This document shows, piece by piece, positions 8,257-21,160 of a DNA stretch of 64,000 nt. A model generated the notes under the pieces. It was not told where the DNA came from. It saw only the letters and a list, made by a program, of their open reading frames with translations, and did not search any database. Position 1 is the first letter of the stretch, and each line of letters opens with the position of its first letter. The position numbers were made by a program, and so were the translations under genes. Source of the stretch: Erysipelotrichaceae bacterium. Lineage in GTDB: Bacteria > Bacillota_I > Bacilli_A > Erysipelotrichales > Erysipelotrichaceae. The stretch spans positions 62,001 to 126,000 of the forward strand of contig JAFQZR010000027.1 in NCBI GenBank assembly GCA_017405785.1, given 5' to 3'.

Positions 8257-9753
8257 TTAATGGTTTTCCTTGTTCTTGACGATAACGTCATGAGCTCCGC
8301 CTTCCACGATGGATGTAGCGGATACCAGAGTCAGCTTGGCTTTCTGCTGGAATTCCTTGATCGTCAGGGCACCGCAGTTGCACATGGTTGACTTGATCTT
8401 GTTAAGGGTTACCAGGACGTTATCCTTTAATGCACCGGCATACGGTACATAGGAGTCAACACCTTCTTCAAATGACAGATGTCCGGCTGCTTCATATCTC
8501 TGCCAGTTGCGGGCACGGTTGGAACCTTCACCCCAGTATTCCTTGACATAGTTGCCGTTGACCATCAGCTTGTTGGTCGGAGATTCATCAAATCTGGCAA
8601 AGTATCTGCCCAACATGACGAAGTCAGCTCCCATGGCTAAGGCTAACGCGATGTGATAGTCGTAAACAATGCCGCCGTCAGAACAGATAGGCACATAAAT
8701 GCCTGTCTCTTCGAAGTATTTTCTTCTGGCTTTTTCAACAGAGATAACGGCTGTAGCCTGTCCGCGGCCGATACCCTTGGTTTCTCTGGTGATGCAGATG
8801 GAACCGCCGCCGATACCGATCTTGACGAAGTCAGCTCCGGCATTGACCAAAAAACGGAACCCTTCTTCATCGACAACATTGCCGGCACCTACCTTAACAG
8901 TATCGCCGTAGTTGTCTCTGATCCACTTGATGGTTCTTTCCTGCCATACCGTGAAGCCTTCGGATGAGTCGATGCATAAGACATCAGCTCCGGCAGCTAA
9001 TAAGGCCGGAACACGCTTTTCGTAGTCTCTGGTATTGATACCGGCACCAACTACATAGCTCTTGTTGGCATCCAGCAGTTCATCCGGATTTTCCTTATGT
9101 GAATCGTAGTCCTTGCGGAATACGAAGTAACAGAGATTCTGATCTTCATCGATAATAGGCAGTGTATTCAGCTTGTGATCCCAGATGACATCATTGGCTT
9201 CGGTCAGGGTAATGCCCTCTTTACCGTAAACCAGAGATTCAAACGGAGTCATGAATTCTTCAACTTTTGTGTCCATCGGCATTCTGTTAACGCGGTAGTC
9301 ACGGCTGGTGACAACACCTAACAGCTTGCCATGGGCACTTCCGTCATCAGTGACAGCCATTGTTGAGTGGCCGGTTCTTTCTAACAGATCAACTACATCC
9401 TGCAGTGTATCATCTGGTCTGATGTTTGAATCCGATACAACAAATCCGGCTTTATATGATTTTACCTTGGAAACCATTTCCGCCTGAGATTCAATGGACT
9501 GATTGCCGTAGATAAACGCAATGCCGCCTTCCTTAGCCAGGGCTATGCCCATGCGCTCACCGGAAACAGACTGCATTATGGCTGAAACCATTGGGATATT
9601 CATGGTGATGGCCGGTTCTTCTTCGGCTGGTCTGTACTTGGTCAGCGGTGTCTTCAGAGATACGTTTGACGGGATGCAGTTTTCATCGGAATAACCCGGG
9701 ATCAGCAGATATTCATTGAACGTATGCGATTCTTCTTTGTAGTAATGTGCCAT
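8257..9753 (-). CDS. guaB: IMP dehydrogenase (divergent type)
   Basis: Oxidises IMP to XMP with NAD, the committed step to GMP and the reaction before GuaA. The 498-residue protein is a TIM barrel interrupted by a CBS pair at about 105-225. The catalytic loop reads [17 protein letters not shown] with the nucleophile Cys320; the common bacterial form is GPGSICTTR-V-GVG, so the proline is replaced by glycine and the following residues differ. This divergent loop and the long N-terminal segment suggest the subfamily found in some Clostridia and Erysipelotrichia (inference). The start follows GGGGGAGGATAT. It forms a single-gene unit with its own promoter and a bidirectional terminator. Confidence 0.92.
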   Translation of the reverse strand: MAHYYKEESHTFNEYLLIPGYSDENCIPSNVSLKTPLTKYRPAEEEPAITMNIPMVSAIMQSVSGERMGIALAKEGGIAFIYGNQSIESQAEMVSKVKSYKAGFVVSDSNIRPDDTLQDVVDLLERTGHSTMAVTDDGSAHGKLLGVVTSRDYRVNRMPMDTKVEEFMTPFESLVYGKEGITLTEANDVIWDHKLNTLPIIDEDQNLCYFVFRKDYDSHKENPDELLDANKSYVVGAGINTRDYEKRVPALLAAGADVLCIDSSEGFTVWQERTIKWIRDNYGDTVKVGAGNVVDEEGFRFLVNAGADFVKIGIGGGSICITRETKGIGRGQATAVISVEKARRKYFEETGIYVPICSDGGIVYDYHIALALAMGADFVMLGRYFARFDESPTNKLMVNGNYVKEYWGEGSNRARNWQRYEAAGHLSFEEGVDSYVPYAGALKDNVLVTLNKIKSTMCNCGALTIKEFQQKAKLTLVSATSIVEGGAHDVIVKNKENH

Positions 9754-9779
9754 ATATCCTCCCCCATATTTTTATATCA

Positions 9780-9807
9780 ATTATACCCTTTTCAGATTCA
9801 AGTTCAA
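9780..9807 (-). promoter_or_regulatory. guaB promoter
   Basis: Minus-strand TTGAAC (9802-9807), 16 bp, TATAAT (9780-9785). No purine riboswitch or PurR-like repeat is visible in the short leader. Confidence 0.65.
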
Positions 9808-9813
9808 CAATAA

Positions 9814-9833
9814 AAGGAGTTTTATGACTCCTT
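9814..9833 (-). terminator. Terminator overlapping end of 148-residue membrane protein gene
   Basis: Stem AAGGAGT/ACTCCTT with a 6-nt loop, followed on the minus strand by TTATTG. The hairpin includes the stop codon. Confidence 0.7.
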
Positions 9834-10268
9834 CTTCTTTCTTCTTTCCTTTTCCGGCAGAACCTGCCTGAGATAAGTATAGATCTTTCTGTCCACATTG
9901 GTGTCAATACGGTATTTTTCACCGTCTGCAAGATAGAAAATCAGCTTGTCGCCCTTATCGGTAATTCGGTATTCCCAACCCTCTACTTCGCTTAAGTAAA
10001 TAAGCTCACAGTATTCGCCGTTTGGATCATTGTAGACTGTTAAGAACTTCTCAAAGCCTTCAAACAGCTTCTTCTCCGTTGAGAATGTGTAGACAAAGGC
10101 ATAGAAGCCTATCAGAACGGCAAGAACATAATTTTTTGTAAATAACAGGGCAGCTGCCAAAGCCCACAATAAAACTTTTACATTGTCAGATCTGTTTGAC
10201 AGATGGCAGATTACCTTGTCTTTTGGAATGTTTTCCAGTTTTACCTTATGTGATTTATGTTCCGACAT
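9822..10268 (-). CDS. Small membrane protein of unknown function
   Basis: I do not recognise this 148-residue protein. It has a charged N-terminus of about 30 residues, two adjacent hydrophobic segments (about 30-47 and 49-63) making a hairpin in the membrane, then a soluble C-terminal part of about 80 residues rich in beta-type sequence and ending in a lysine/arginine-rich tail. The layout, two membrane spans followed by a small beta domain, resembles YcxB-like or bacterial PH-like proteins, but that is only a topology comparison. It is a single gene with its own promoter and terminator between guaB and the oxidoreductase. Confidence 0.7.
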   Translation of the reverse strand: MSEHKSHKVKLENIPKDKVICHLSNRSDNVKVLLWALAAALLFTKNYVLAVLIGFYAFVYTFSTEKKLFEGFEKFLTVYNDPNGEYCELIYLSEVEGWEYRITDKGDKLIFYLADGEKYRIDTNVDRKIYTYLRQVLPEKERRKKKES

Positions 10269-10285
10269 AACAGCGACCTATAATC

Positions 10286-10314
10286 ATTTTAGATTGCCGT
10301 ATTAGTCCTTTCAA
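10286..10314 (-). promoter_or_regulatory. Promoter of 148-residue membrane protein gene
   Basis: Minus-strand TTGAAA (10309-10314), 17 bp, TAAAAT (10286-10291), about 18 nt before the ATG. Confidence 0.6.
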
Positions 10315-10345
10315 TAGATTCCCACAATTTCACACAGGAAATAAT

Positions 10346-10362
10346 CTTAGAGTTACTCTAAG
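10346..10362 (-). terminator. Possible weak terminator after Gfo/Idh gene
   Basis: CTTAGAG/CTCTAAG stem with a 3-nt loop spans the stop codon; the following minus-strand sequence ATTATTTC is only moderately T-rich. Confidence 0.4.
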
Positions 10363-11341
10363 CCTGCCAGTCAGCTGCGAAAACAATGTTTGCACTCTTT
10401 CTGGCGGTATCCAGAACGGTCATGACGCGTCTTGACTGGTTTCTTCTGGCCATGTAAGCATCCATGTCATTGTTCTCAACGATTTCCTTGATGTCCATCA
10501 GAGTATAGGCAAAGCCGTCATATGGCTGATCTGCGGCGATATCCTTCTTTCCCTGATGATCAATGAAGCTTAGATTATCCAGTACACTTGGCCAACCCTC
10601 ACTGAGGATCGAACCGTCTGTTCCCTGAATGATCATGTGGCAGTTGCCGTATGAGTTTTTGGCAACAATGACGTTGGCATGGAAACCAGGATATTCCATC
10701 AGTAAATCACCGGCAATGTCAACACCGGTTGAAAGTTTGTTGACACGGTAAATGACCTTGTCAGGCATGCCGAACAGAGCAACAATAATATTTACTTCAT
10801 AAACACCCAGATCCATTAAGGCTCCCCCAGCCATGTCAGTGGAGAAGACGTTAGGTACTTCCCCTGCCAGATAAGCGTCATATCTGCGGGAATACTTGCT
10901 GTAGTTAGCTGATACGGCTGAGACAAATCCTGTTTCCTTCAGATGTTCCTGAATTGCCTTGAAGTTAGGCAGTGACAGGATGCGGTCCATTTCGATGAGA
11001 TATTTCTTCTTTTCATCTGCCTTGGCATAGAGTTCGTTGAACTCTCTCAGGTTAGCGCAGAAAGGCTTTTCAATTATGACATTCTTTCCTGCTTCCAGAG
11101 CCTGTAAGGCATATGTGCAGTGCAGACCGTTTGGCATGCCGACGTAAACAGTATCAAATCTGTTGTCCTGCATGAACCACTCAACATTATCATAAGCTTC
11201 AACAAGACCGTATTTCTCACGGAAAGCTTCGGCTTTTTCAAAACTGCGGTTATATACCGCTACACTTTCGATGCCGGCAATGGCGCTGGCTTCCATAAAG
11301 GCGTGGGAGATGTCGCCTGTTCCCAAAATTCCTACTTTCAT
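10358..11341 (-). CDS. Gfo/Idh/MocA-family oxidoreductase
   Basis: A 327-residue NAD(P)-dependent sugar or cyclitol dehydrogenase-like protein. The N-terminal Rossmann motif is GILGTGDISHAF, and the family lysine lies in EKPFCANL (Glu91-Lys92-Pro93). A C-terminal beta-sheet domain of normal length follows. The family oxidises or reduces sugars, inositols and related compounds; the substrate cannot be deduced and no sugar pathway genes flank it. The start follows AAAAGGAGGAAATAT. It lies 51 bp downstream of the MATE exporter on the same strand, so the two may be co-transcribed. Confidence 0.88.
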   Translation of the reverse strand: MKVGILGTGDISHAFMEASAIAGIESVAVYNRSFEKAEAFREKYGLVEAYDNVEWFMQDNRFDTVYVGMPNGLHCTYALQALEAGKNVIIEKPFCANLREFNELYAKADEKKKYLIEMDRILSLPNFKAIQEHLKETGFVSAVSANYSKYSRRYDAYLAGEVPNVFSTDMAGGALMDLGVYEVNIIVALFGMPDKVIYRVNKLSTGVDIAGDLLMEYPGFHANVIVAKNSYGNCHMIIQGTDGSILSEGWPSVLDNLSFIDHQGKKDIAADQPYDGFAYTLMDIKEIVENNDMDAYMARRNQSRRVMTVLDTARKSANIVFAADWQA

Positions 11342-11392
11342 ATATTTCCTCCTTTTCAGCAGTTTTTTACTGTTATTTACATATTTAATATT

Positions 11393-12769
11393 CTAAGTAC
11401 TCTCAATTACACTCACGGCAGCCAGCGGATTGAGCCATCTTTCCTTCTTCATCAGGGCTGTTGATAAAAACAGTTTGATCAGTTCCGCACTCTGAGAACC
11501 CAGGAAAATGGTTTCAATACTGAAGTTGAGATAATGAGCACATATATACAGGATCGGTATCTGAACAAACCAGACCATACAGGAATCCATGATGGCAATG
11601 GAACGGGTATCCCCGCCAGCCATGAAGACATAGTAATTCTGCATGCTCATCTCATAGAGAATGAAGGTCACCGACTGTAATACCGTCAGTCTGGCAGCTA
11701 TGCTGACGACTTCGTCAGACATGCTGGAATATATCAGCGGTATGCTGTATTTCATCAGATACAGCACAACACACAGAACAACACCGACAATCAGGGCCAG
11801 ACCATAGGTCTTATACGCAAACTCGCGGGCCTTATCACGGTCATCCTTTCCGATCTGCTGAGCGATCAGAACGGAGTTGGCATTACCATAGCTGGCATTG
11901 AAATTGAAGAAGATGTCATCAATGGCCGTCAGTATGACATAGGCGTTGTAATTGTCAGTGCCCAGATTTCCATAGATTTTCAGAATCACGGAGTTACCGG
12001 CAGCCCAGGCAATGTTATTGACAGAGAATGGTATGGCTGTGATGACTATCCTTTTAGCCAGAGACAGCGGAACATCCACAAAGCCTTTCACACCATTCAC
12101 AAACTCCGGTTTGGTTAAAGCAATAGCACAGAGATACATGATCAGTTCAGCAACTCTGGTAATGACTGTGGCAACTGCTGCCCCGGTCACTCCTGACCAT
12201 GGGAGAACGGAATTGCCGTACATCAGCAAGAGATTACTGACAACCTTGACGATGACCGATACCCCTGAAACCACCAGCGGTATTCTGGTAAGGCCAATGG
12301 CCTGCAGACCTGAGGATATGCACAGGCTCAGACATAATGGTATAAAGGAATACTTGACTATGCGGACATACACTATACCTTCCCTGATGATATCCGGATC
12401 ATGAGAGAAGAAACTGATGATCTTATCCGGCCGCAATATTAACAGAATGAAGAACGGTATCAGCATTCCGTAAGTAACGATAATACCTGCATAGAATGAC
12501 TGTCTGATCTCCTTCTTACGGGATGCGCCATAGAACTGAGAGATGTAGACACCTGTGGTACCGGACATACCTCCTACGGCATAAAGCAATATCATGAAGA
12601 AACGGCTTGCGGCTGCCACAGCTCCTACAGCCGTATCTTCCAGCATGCCGGTCATCAGTGAATCAATAAAATTAATGGCGCTGGTTATAAAACCGTGAAC
12701 AACGACGGGAAAGGAAAACAAAAGAATCCTTCTGTTGAATTTCCTGTCTCCGAAATACCTTTTTAACAT
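11393..12769 (-). CDS. MATE-family multidrug/metabolite exporter
   Basis: About 458 residues with some twelve hydrophobic segments in two repeated halves, matching the MATE Na+/H+-coupled exporters. The N-terminal FGDRKFNRRIL then a long hydrophobic stretch with SLMTGML and the SQFYGASRKKEI loop are typical. Substrates are unknown; the family exports cationic drugs and metabolites. The start is uncertain: an ATG at 12769 and a GTG at 12778 are both in frame, neither with a clear Shine-Dalgarno. A -10-like TAAAAT lies only 6 nt before the GTG, which raises the possibility of a leaderless transcript. Confidence 0.9.
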   Translation of the reverse strand: MLKRYFGDRKFNRRILLFSFPVVVHGFITSAINFIDSLMTGMLEDTAVGAVAAASRFFMILLYAVGGMSGTTGVYISQFYGASRKKEIRQSFYAGIIVTYGMLIPFFILLILRPDKIISFFSHDPDIIREGIVYVRIVKYSFIPLCLSLCISSGLQAIGLTRIPLVVSGVSVIVKVVSNLLLMYGNSVLPWSGVTGAAVATVITRVAELIMYLCAIALTKPEFVNGVKGFVDVPLSLAKRIVITAIPFSVNNIAWAAGNSVILKIYGNLGTDNYNAYVILTAIDDIFFNFNASYGNANSVLIAQQIGKDDRDKAREFAYKTYGLALIVGVVLCVVLYLMKYSIPLIYSSMSDEVVSIAARLTVLQSVTFILYEMSMQNYYVFMAGGDTRSIAIMDSCMVWFVQIPILYICAHYLNFSIETIFLGSQSAELIKLFLSTALMKKERWLNPLAAVSVIEST

Positions 12770-12817
12770 ACTGTTCACTATTAGATTTTACTACATTTGC
12801 TCTTCTCTTTTCCATAA

Positions 12818-12843
12818 GAAAAGGCCGTAAATTATACGGCCTT
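12818..12843 (-). terminator. Terminator ending the heat-shock operon
   Basis: Nine-bp stem AAGGCCGTA/TACGGCCTT with a 5-nt loop, then TTCTTAT on the minus strand. It overlaps the stop codon of the nitroreductase. Confidence 0.85.
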
Positions 12844-13334
12844 ATACTTTTCATAATGGATCTTTTCCAGTTTGAATTTATCCTTTGGTTTAACTTCGCC
12901 GGCAGGATAGCCCACTGCGATCATGGAGAACGGAACGATGTTCTCCGGAATGTTTAACAGTTCTCTGACAGCCTGTTCTCTTTCCTTACTTGGGGTAACA
13001 GCCATCCATACTGTGCCTAAACCCAGATGGACTGCTTCCAGAAGAATATTCTCACACGCAGCACCTAAATCATGTAGATAGATATTGCTTGTTGAATTGC
13101 CGGTATCTGCCAGAGTGACGATAGTACAGTTGCTGCGGGCAACCGGGGTTGAATAAGGTGTTACACTCCCCAGCTTCTGCAGCATCTCAGGATCCTGGAC
13201 AACGATGAATTCCCAGGGCTGACGGTTCATCGCGCTTGGAGCAGCCATGGCAGCCTTTAACAGTTTTTCAATCTGTTCATCAGTCACCTTTTCATCAGTA
13301 TACTGTCTTACACTTGTTCTTTCGAAAATCTCTT

Positions 13335-13338
<4 letters not shown>
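12832..13338 (-). CDS. Nitroreductase-family protein, coupled to clpB
   Basis: A 168-residue FMN-binding nitroreductase-type protein. The N-terminal RTSVRQYTDEKVTDEQIEKL and PSAMNRQPWEF elements match the family FMN-phosphate site, and AVGYPAGE near the C-terminus is also typical. Family members reduce nitro compounds, quinones or flavins with NAD(P)H; the natural substrate is not predictable. The ATG overlaps the clpB stop (ATGA), and AAGGAG inside the end of clpB is its ribosome site, so it is translated from the heat-shock transcript. A strong terminator follows. This suggests a redox role tied to protein-folding stress (inference). Confidence 0.9.
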
Positions 13339-15917
<2,579 letters not shown>

Positions 15918-15930
15918 AAACATCTCCTTT

Positions 15931-15957
15931 CTGGCACTTTTTCAACTGGAGTGCCAA
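15931..15957 (-). promoter_or_regulatory. Diverged CIRCE operator before clpB
   Basis: On the minus strand TTGGCACTC, 9 bp, AAGTGCCAG has the 9-9-9 geometry of CIRCE (TTAGCACTC-N9-GAGTGCTAA). The arms GGCACT and AGTGCC stay complementary to each other, so both halves changed together. It ends a few bases before the clpB ribosome site. Confidence 0.7.
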
Positions 15958-15970
15958 GCAGTTATCTTAG

Positions 15971-15992
15971 AAAAAGTAACAATGAATGTTAC
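15971..15992 (-). terminator. Possible weak terminator after dnaJ
   Basis: A 6-bp stem GTAACA/TGTTAC spans the dnaJ stop codon and is followed by TTTTTCT on the minus strand; it may only partly stop transcription into clpB. Confidence 0.4.
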
Positions 15993-17134
15993 TTAAATGC
16001 GTCCTTGAATTTCTCGAAAACAGTTTTCTTCTGTTTCTTCTCGAGTTCTTTCAGCTTGTTATAGTGTTCCTTTTCCTCACGGGTCATGTTGCTTGGAATA
16101 ACGACTTCCACTTCAACATACTGGTCACCCGGAACACCGCCATAGGCGTCCTTAACACCCTTGCCTCTTAATCTGAACTTCTGGTTAGGCTGTGTACCTG
16201 CCGGAATCGTCAGTTCCACATCCCCGTATACTGTCGGTACATCGACCTTGCATCCCAGTGTGGCATCAAGAGCCGATACCGGAACGGTGATGAGAATGTT
16301 CTTGCCGTCTCTGATGAAATACTTGTGATCTCTCACATTTACTTCAATGTAGAGGTCACCGTTGCTGCCGCCGTTAACACCGCGATAGCCTTTACCGGTG
16401 ATTCTAAGCTGCTGACCGCTCTGAATGCCGGCCGGAATGTTGACTTCTACTTCAACCTTCTTGGTAAGATAACCGGAACCCTTGCACTTACTGCAGACAC
16501 GTTCGATCTTCTTACCGGTACCATTACAGTCCGGACATGCGGATTCGCTCTGCATTCTCATGCCCATCATGTTGGTCATGCGGGTAACACGTCCCGTACC
16601 CTTACAGGTCGGGCAGACCTTGATGTCATCCTTGCTGCGGGCACCGGATCCCATACACTCAGGGCACTGCTCATCCACATCCAGCTTGAGAGTTTTCCTG
16701 GTGCCGTTTATGGCATCCATAAACTCAATGTTAAGAGACATGAATCTGTCCTGGCCCTTGCGAGGACCGGTGGTGTTGGATCGTGTGCTTCTGCCTCCGC
16801 CCATGAACCGTCCGAACAGATCATCTATATCGACACCGCCGAAACCGGAGAATCCCGAGAAACCGGAAAAATCGCCAAATCCACCCCGACCGAAGCCGCC
16901 CTGCTGAGGATCTACTCCCGCAAAGCCATAGGCGTCATATGCTGCCTTTTTCTGAGGATCAGAAAGCACTTCATAAGCTTCCTGAACTTCCTTGAATTTG
17001 TCAGCTGCGTCAGGTGCCTTGTTCAGGTCCGGATGATATTTCTTGGCCAGTTTACGGTATGCCTTCTTTATGTCCTCATCGCTTGCGCCCTTGGACAGTT
17101 CCAGCACCTCATAGTAATCTCTTTTATCAGCCAT
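15989..17134 (-). CDS. dnaJ: Co-chaperone DnaJ (type I Hsp40)
   Basis: Stimulates the DnaK ATPase and delivers unfolded substrates. The 381-residue protein has every type-I part: J-domain with HPD (34-36), a Gly/Phe-rich linker (about 75-120), a zinc domain with four CxxCxGxG repeats ([32 protein letters not shown]), and two C-terminal beta domains. The ATG has AAAGGAG upstream. It follows dnaK after 73 bp containing a long GC-rich hairpin that could reduce dnaJ transcription relative to dnaK. The large open frames on the opposite strand are codon-bias shadows. Confidence 0.98.
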   Translation of the reverse strand: MADKRDYYEVLELSKGASDEDIKKAYRKLAKKYHPDLNKAPDAADKFKEVQEAYEVLSDPQKKAAYDAYGFAGVDPQQGGFGRGGFGDFSGFSGFSGFGGVDIDDLFGRFMGGGRSTRSNTTGPRKGQDRFMSLNIEFMDAINGTRKTLKLDVDEQCPECMGSGARSKDDIKVCPTCKGTGRVTRMTNMMGMRMQSESACPDCNGTGKKIERVCSKCKGSGYLTKKVEVEVNIPAGIQSGQQLRITGKGYRGVNGGSNGDLYIEVNVRDHKYFIRDGKNILITVPVSALDATLGCKVDVPTVYGDVELTIPAGTQPNQKFRLRGKGVKDAYGGVPGDQYVEVEVVIPSNMTREEKEHYNKLKELEKKQKKTVFEKFKDAFK

Positions 17135-17150
17135 GGGAAACTCCTTTCAT

Positions 17151-17190
17151 AAAAACCGCCATAACCCGGCCATTGCCGGCCGGGCTATGG
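17151..17190 (-). terminator. GC-rich hairpin between dnaK and dnaJ (partial terminator)
   Basis: Thirteen-bp stem (CCATAGCCCGGCC with GGCCGGGTTATGG, minus strand) and a 6-nt loop, with TTTTT three bases later and then the dnaJ ribosome site. It probably sets the dnaK:dnaJ ratio or protects the dnaK 3' end. Confidence 0.6.
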
Positions 17191-17207
17191 AAAACTTCAA
17201 ATATGTT

Positions 17208-19037
<1,830 letters not shown>

Positions 19038-19589
19038 TTATTCACTAACCTTTACAAGGGCAGCTCTTAATAATCTGTCTTTAAGTATGTAACCTTTCTG
19101 CAGTACTTCCACAACGACATTTGGTTCGACACCTTCAACCTTTTCGGTTAACAGAGCGTTGCAGTAATTGGCATCGAAAGGTTTGTTGAGGCAGTCGATC
19201 TCGCTGACTCCCTCATTGTGCAATGCATTGAGGATCTGATCGTATGTCAGCTTGACGCCCTTGACAAACGGATCTTCAATGTTTTTGCCATCCAGTGCTC
19301 TTTCCAGAGAATCGATGGCCGGCAGAATGCTTAACGCGAATGTCTGAATGCGGTACTTATTGGCCTGATCAGCTTCATTGAGAAGCCTCTTCTTCAGGTT
19401 ATCCATATCCGCATAGGCCTTGTAATAGGCATTTTTGGTTACATCGACCTCATGTCTGAGCTCGTCTATCTCCTGCTGTAATTTTTCTTCAGGAGTTAAT
19501 TCCTTTTCTTTTTCTTCGCTGTTTTCAGCAGCAGCTGTGATTTCTTTCTCGGTTACAGCTTCCGGTTTTTTCTTATCTTTCTTTGACAT
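19038..19589 (-). CDS. grpE: Nucleotide exchange factor GrpE
   Basis: Releases ADP from DnaK. The 183-residue protein has the usual acidic, lysine-rich disordered N-terminus (about 1-35), a long coiled-coil helix and the C-terminal beta domain; LPAIDSLERAL and VKLTYDQILNAL are family signatures, and the end VLQKGYILKDRLLRAALVKVSE is typical apart from exact residues. TAGGAGG precedes the start. It lies 8 bp downstream of hrcA and 12 bp upstream of dnaK, transcribed from the CIRCE-controlled promoter. Confidence 0.97.
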   Translation of the reverse strand: MSKKDKKKPEAVTEKEITAAAENSEEKEKELTPEEKLQQEIDELRHEVDVTKNAYYKAYADMDNLKKRLLNEADQANKYRIQTFALSILPAIDSLERALDGKNIEDPFVKGVKLTYDQILNALHNEGVSEIDCLNKPFDANYCNALLTEKVEGVEPNVVVEVLQKGYILKDRLLRAALVKVSE

Positions 19590-19597
19590 ATGACCTC

Positions 19598-20608
19598 CTA
19601 CCTGATTCTCTTTTTAAACTGCTCTTCGATGAATTCGGCCGCGAAGTCCAAAACACTTACGATACGGTTGTAGTCCATTCTTGAAGGACCGACAATCATT
19701 AACTTTCCTTCCTCATCGCCCATACGGAACTTGCTGGAGACAACTGCCATGTCATCAAACCAGATAAGCTGGTTCTTGTCATTGACACTTGTCAGCCTCA
19801 GGCTGTCATTACTGTCAAGAGAACGCCACAGTTTTGAGTCTTCCAGCATCTTCATGATGTTTCTCATTTTCTCTATGTCAGCGAATTCCGGCTGATATAA
19901 CATGTTGGAAGCACCACTGTAATAGACATTCTCTGAAGCAAACTTGACGAAGGCCTGCATGAAGGCATTGAACAGCGCTTCATGTCTTTTGACCGAATGA
20001 GCCAGGATAGGCTTCAGTTCATTCATCTTTTCAACAATGTCACTGATCGGGGTACCTACCAGACGGTCATTCAGGATGTTGGTACATGTCTGAATATCTT
20101 CAATAGTGATCTGATCTTCAAATCTGAAGATCTTGTTCTCAGTATGTCCCTGATCGGTAATGAATACTGCTACCGCTGTATTGCTGTCAAGCGGGAACAG
20201 TCTGATATGAGCCAGTGTCTGTCTGTTGGCATCAGGCCCCAGGACGACGGAAGTCAGATTTGTCATGTTTGACAGAATCTCACAGCTTCTCTGAATGATG
20301 TCTTCAATTGGAACGTTGTTATCAAGCTGAACCTGCATTTGATAACGGTCTTCTTCCTGTTCCACAGGTTCCATCAGATGTTCGACATAATAACGGTAAC
20401 CCTTGGTTGAAGGCACTCTTCCGCTGGATGTGTGGGTCTTTTCCAGAAGCTCAACTGATTCCAGATAGTTCATTTCATTACGGATGGTAGCTGATGAATA
20501 ATTAAGGTTATACTTCTCAACCAGCAGTTTGGAACCGACCGGTTCAGCCGTTCTGATAAACTCTTCAACAATGGCTTTCAGGATCGTATCCTGTCTTGGT
20601 GTCAACAT
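19598..20608 (-). CDS. hrcA: Heat-inducible repressor HrcA
   Basis: Represses chaperone operons by binding CIRCE; its activity is usually tuned by the GroE chaperonin. The protein has an N-terminal winged helix (MLTPRQDTILKAIVEEFI, then EPVGSKLLVEKYNLNYSSATIRNEM) and a GAF-like effector domain. The start is placed at 20608 because family members begin ML-RQ and AAGGA lies 10 nt upstream; 20614 is equally possible. The longest frame (to 20641) would start about 3 nt from the predicted transcription start and cannot use the ribosome site. A perfect-geometry CIRCE overlaps its own promoter, so hrcA is autoregulated. Confidence 0.95.
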   Translation of the reverse strand: MLTPRQDTILKAIVEEFIRTAEPVGSKLLVEKYNLNYSSATIRNEMNYLESVELLEKTHTSSGRVPSTKGYRYYVEHLMEPVEQEEDRYQMQVQLDNNVPIEDIIQRSCEILSNMTNLTSVVLGPDANRQTLAHIRLFPLDSNTAVAVFITDQGHTENKIFRFEDQITIEDIQTCTNILNDRLVGTPISDIVEKMNELKPILAHSVKRHEALFNAFMQAFVKFASENVYYSGASNMLYQPEFADIEKMRNIMKMLEDSKLWRSLDSNDSLRLTSVNDKNQLIWFDDMAVVSSKFRMGDEEGKLMIVGPSRMDYNRIVSVLDFAAEFIEEQFKKRIR

Positions 20609-20651
20609 TTTCATCACTTCCTTCTGGCACTCATTTTCCATTACTGCTAAT

Positions 20652-20679
20652 AGTATACCACATCCTTTAGCACTGTCAA
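20652..20679 (-). promoter_or_regulatory. Promoter of hrcA-grpE-dnaK-dnaJ
   Basis: Minus-strand TTGACA (20674-20679), 16 bp, TATACT (20652-20657). The -35 box lies inside the CIRCE element, so HrcA binding would block RNA polymerase directly. Confidence 0.85.
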
Positions 20680-20693
20680 TAAGTGAGTGCTAA
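20667..20693 (-). promoter_or_regulatory. CIRCE operator of hrcA operon
   Basis: Read on the plus strand: TTAGCACTG, 9 bp, GAGTGCTAA. It differs from the CIRCE consensus at one base. Confidence 0.95.
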
Positions 20694-20694
20694 A

Positions 20695-20723
20695 TTGTTT
20701 AAATTTGTGATACATGCTATAAT
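20695..20723 (+). promoter_or_regulatory. gtrA-family gene promoter
   Basis: TTGTTT (20695-20700), 17 bp, TATAAT (20718-20723) with TG extended -10. It starts two bases after the CIRCE element, so HrcA could also affect it. Confidence 0.7.
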
Positions 20724-20750
20724 ATACGCAATATAAAAAGGAGTCCCGTT

Positions 20751-21137
20751 ATGCAGAAACAGAACATCATTCAGGCTTTGAAATATACATTAATAGCCGC
20801 CAGTGCCGGCATTGTTCAGGTTGCCAGCTTTACCGTCTTTGAAAAAGTCTTCCACATGAGTTACTGGCCCAGCTATCTCATCTCTCTGACATTAAGTGTA
20901 TTATGGAATTTCACCTTTAACAGGAAGTATACCTTCCATTCATCCAGCAATGTTCCGAAAGCCATGTTCCTGGTGTTTTTGTACTATCTTGTCTTTACTC
21001 CCCTGTCAACATGGGCCGGTGACAGACTAACCACCATTCTTGGAGGCAAGGACTTCATTGTCCTGGCTCTGACCATGTTGGTTAACTTCATAACGGAATT
21101 CCTCTATCAGAAATACATCGTATTCAAGGACAAATAA
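20751..21137 (+). CDS. GtrA-family membrane protein
   Basis: A 128-residue protein with four hydrophobic segments, matching the GtrA/DPMS3 family: the motif LSVLWNFTFNRKYTF after the second span and NFITEFLYQKYIVF at the end are characteristic. Family members flip or help present polyprenyl-linked sugars for decoration of cell-wall polymers or teichoic acids; here no glycosyltransferase is next to it, so its partner lies elsewhere. The ATG follows AAAAAGGAG. It is a single-gene unit between its own promoter and a bidirectional terminator, divergent from hrcA. Confidence 0.88.
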   Translation: MQKQNIIQALKYTLIAASAGIVQVASFTVFEKVFHMSYWPSYLISLTLSVLWNFTFNRKYTFHSSSNVPKAMFLVFLYYLVFTPLSTWAGDRLTTILGGKDFIVLALTMLVNFITEFLYQKYIVFKDK

Positions 21138-21160
21138 AAATCGGCTCGAGCCGATTTTTT
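21136..21160. terminator. Bidirectional terminator
   Basis: Perfect palindrome: AAAAATCGGC, TCGA loop, GCCGATTTTT. It serves the gtrA-family gene and the convergent lipoprotein gene. Confidence 0.93.

Noticed and set aside
16325-17152. 275-residue frame opposite dnaJ
   Set aside because: Shadow of dnaJ codon pattern; alanine/glycine/threonine-rich, no start signals.
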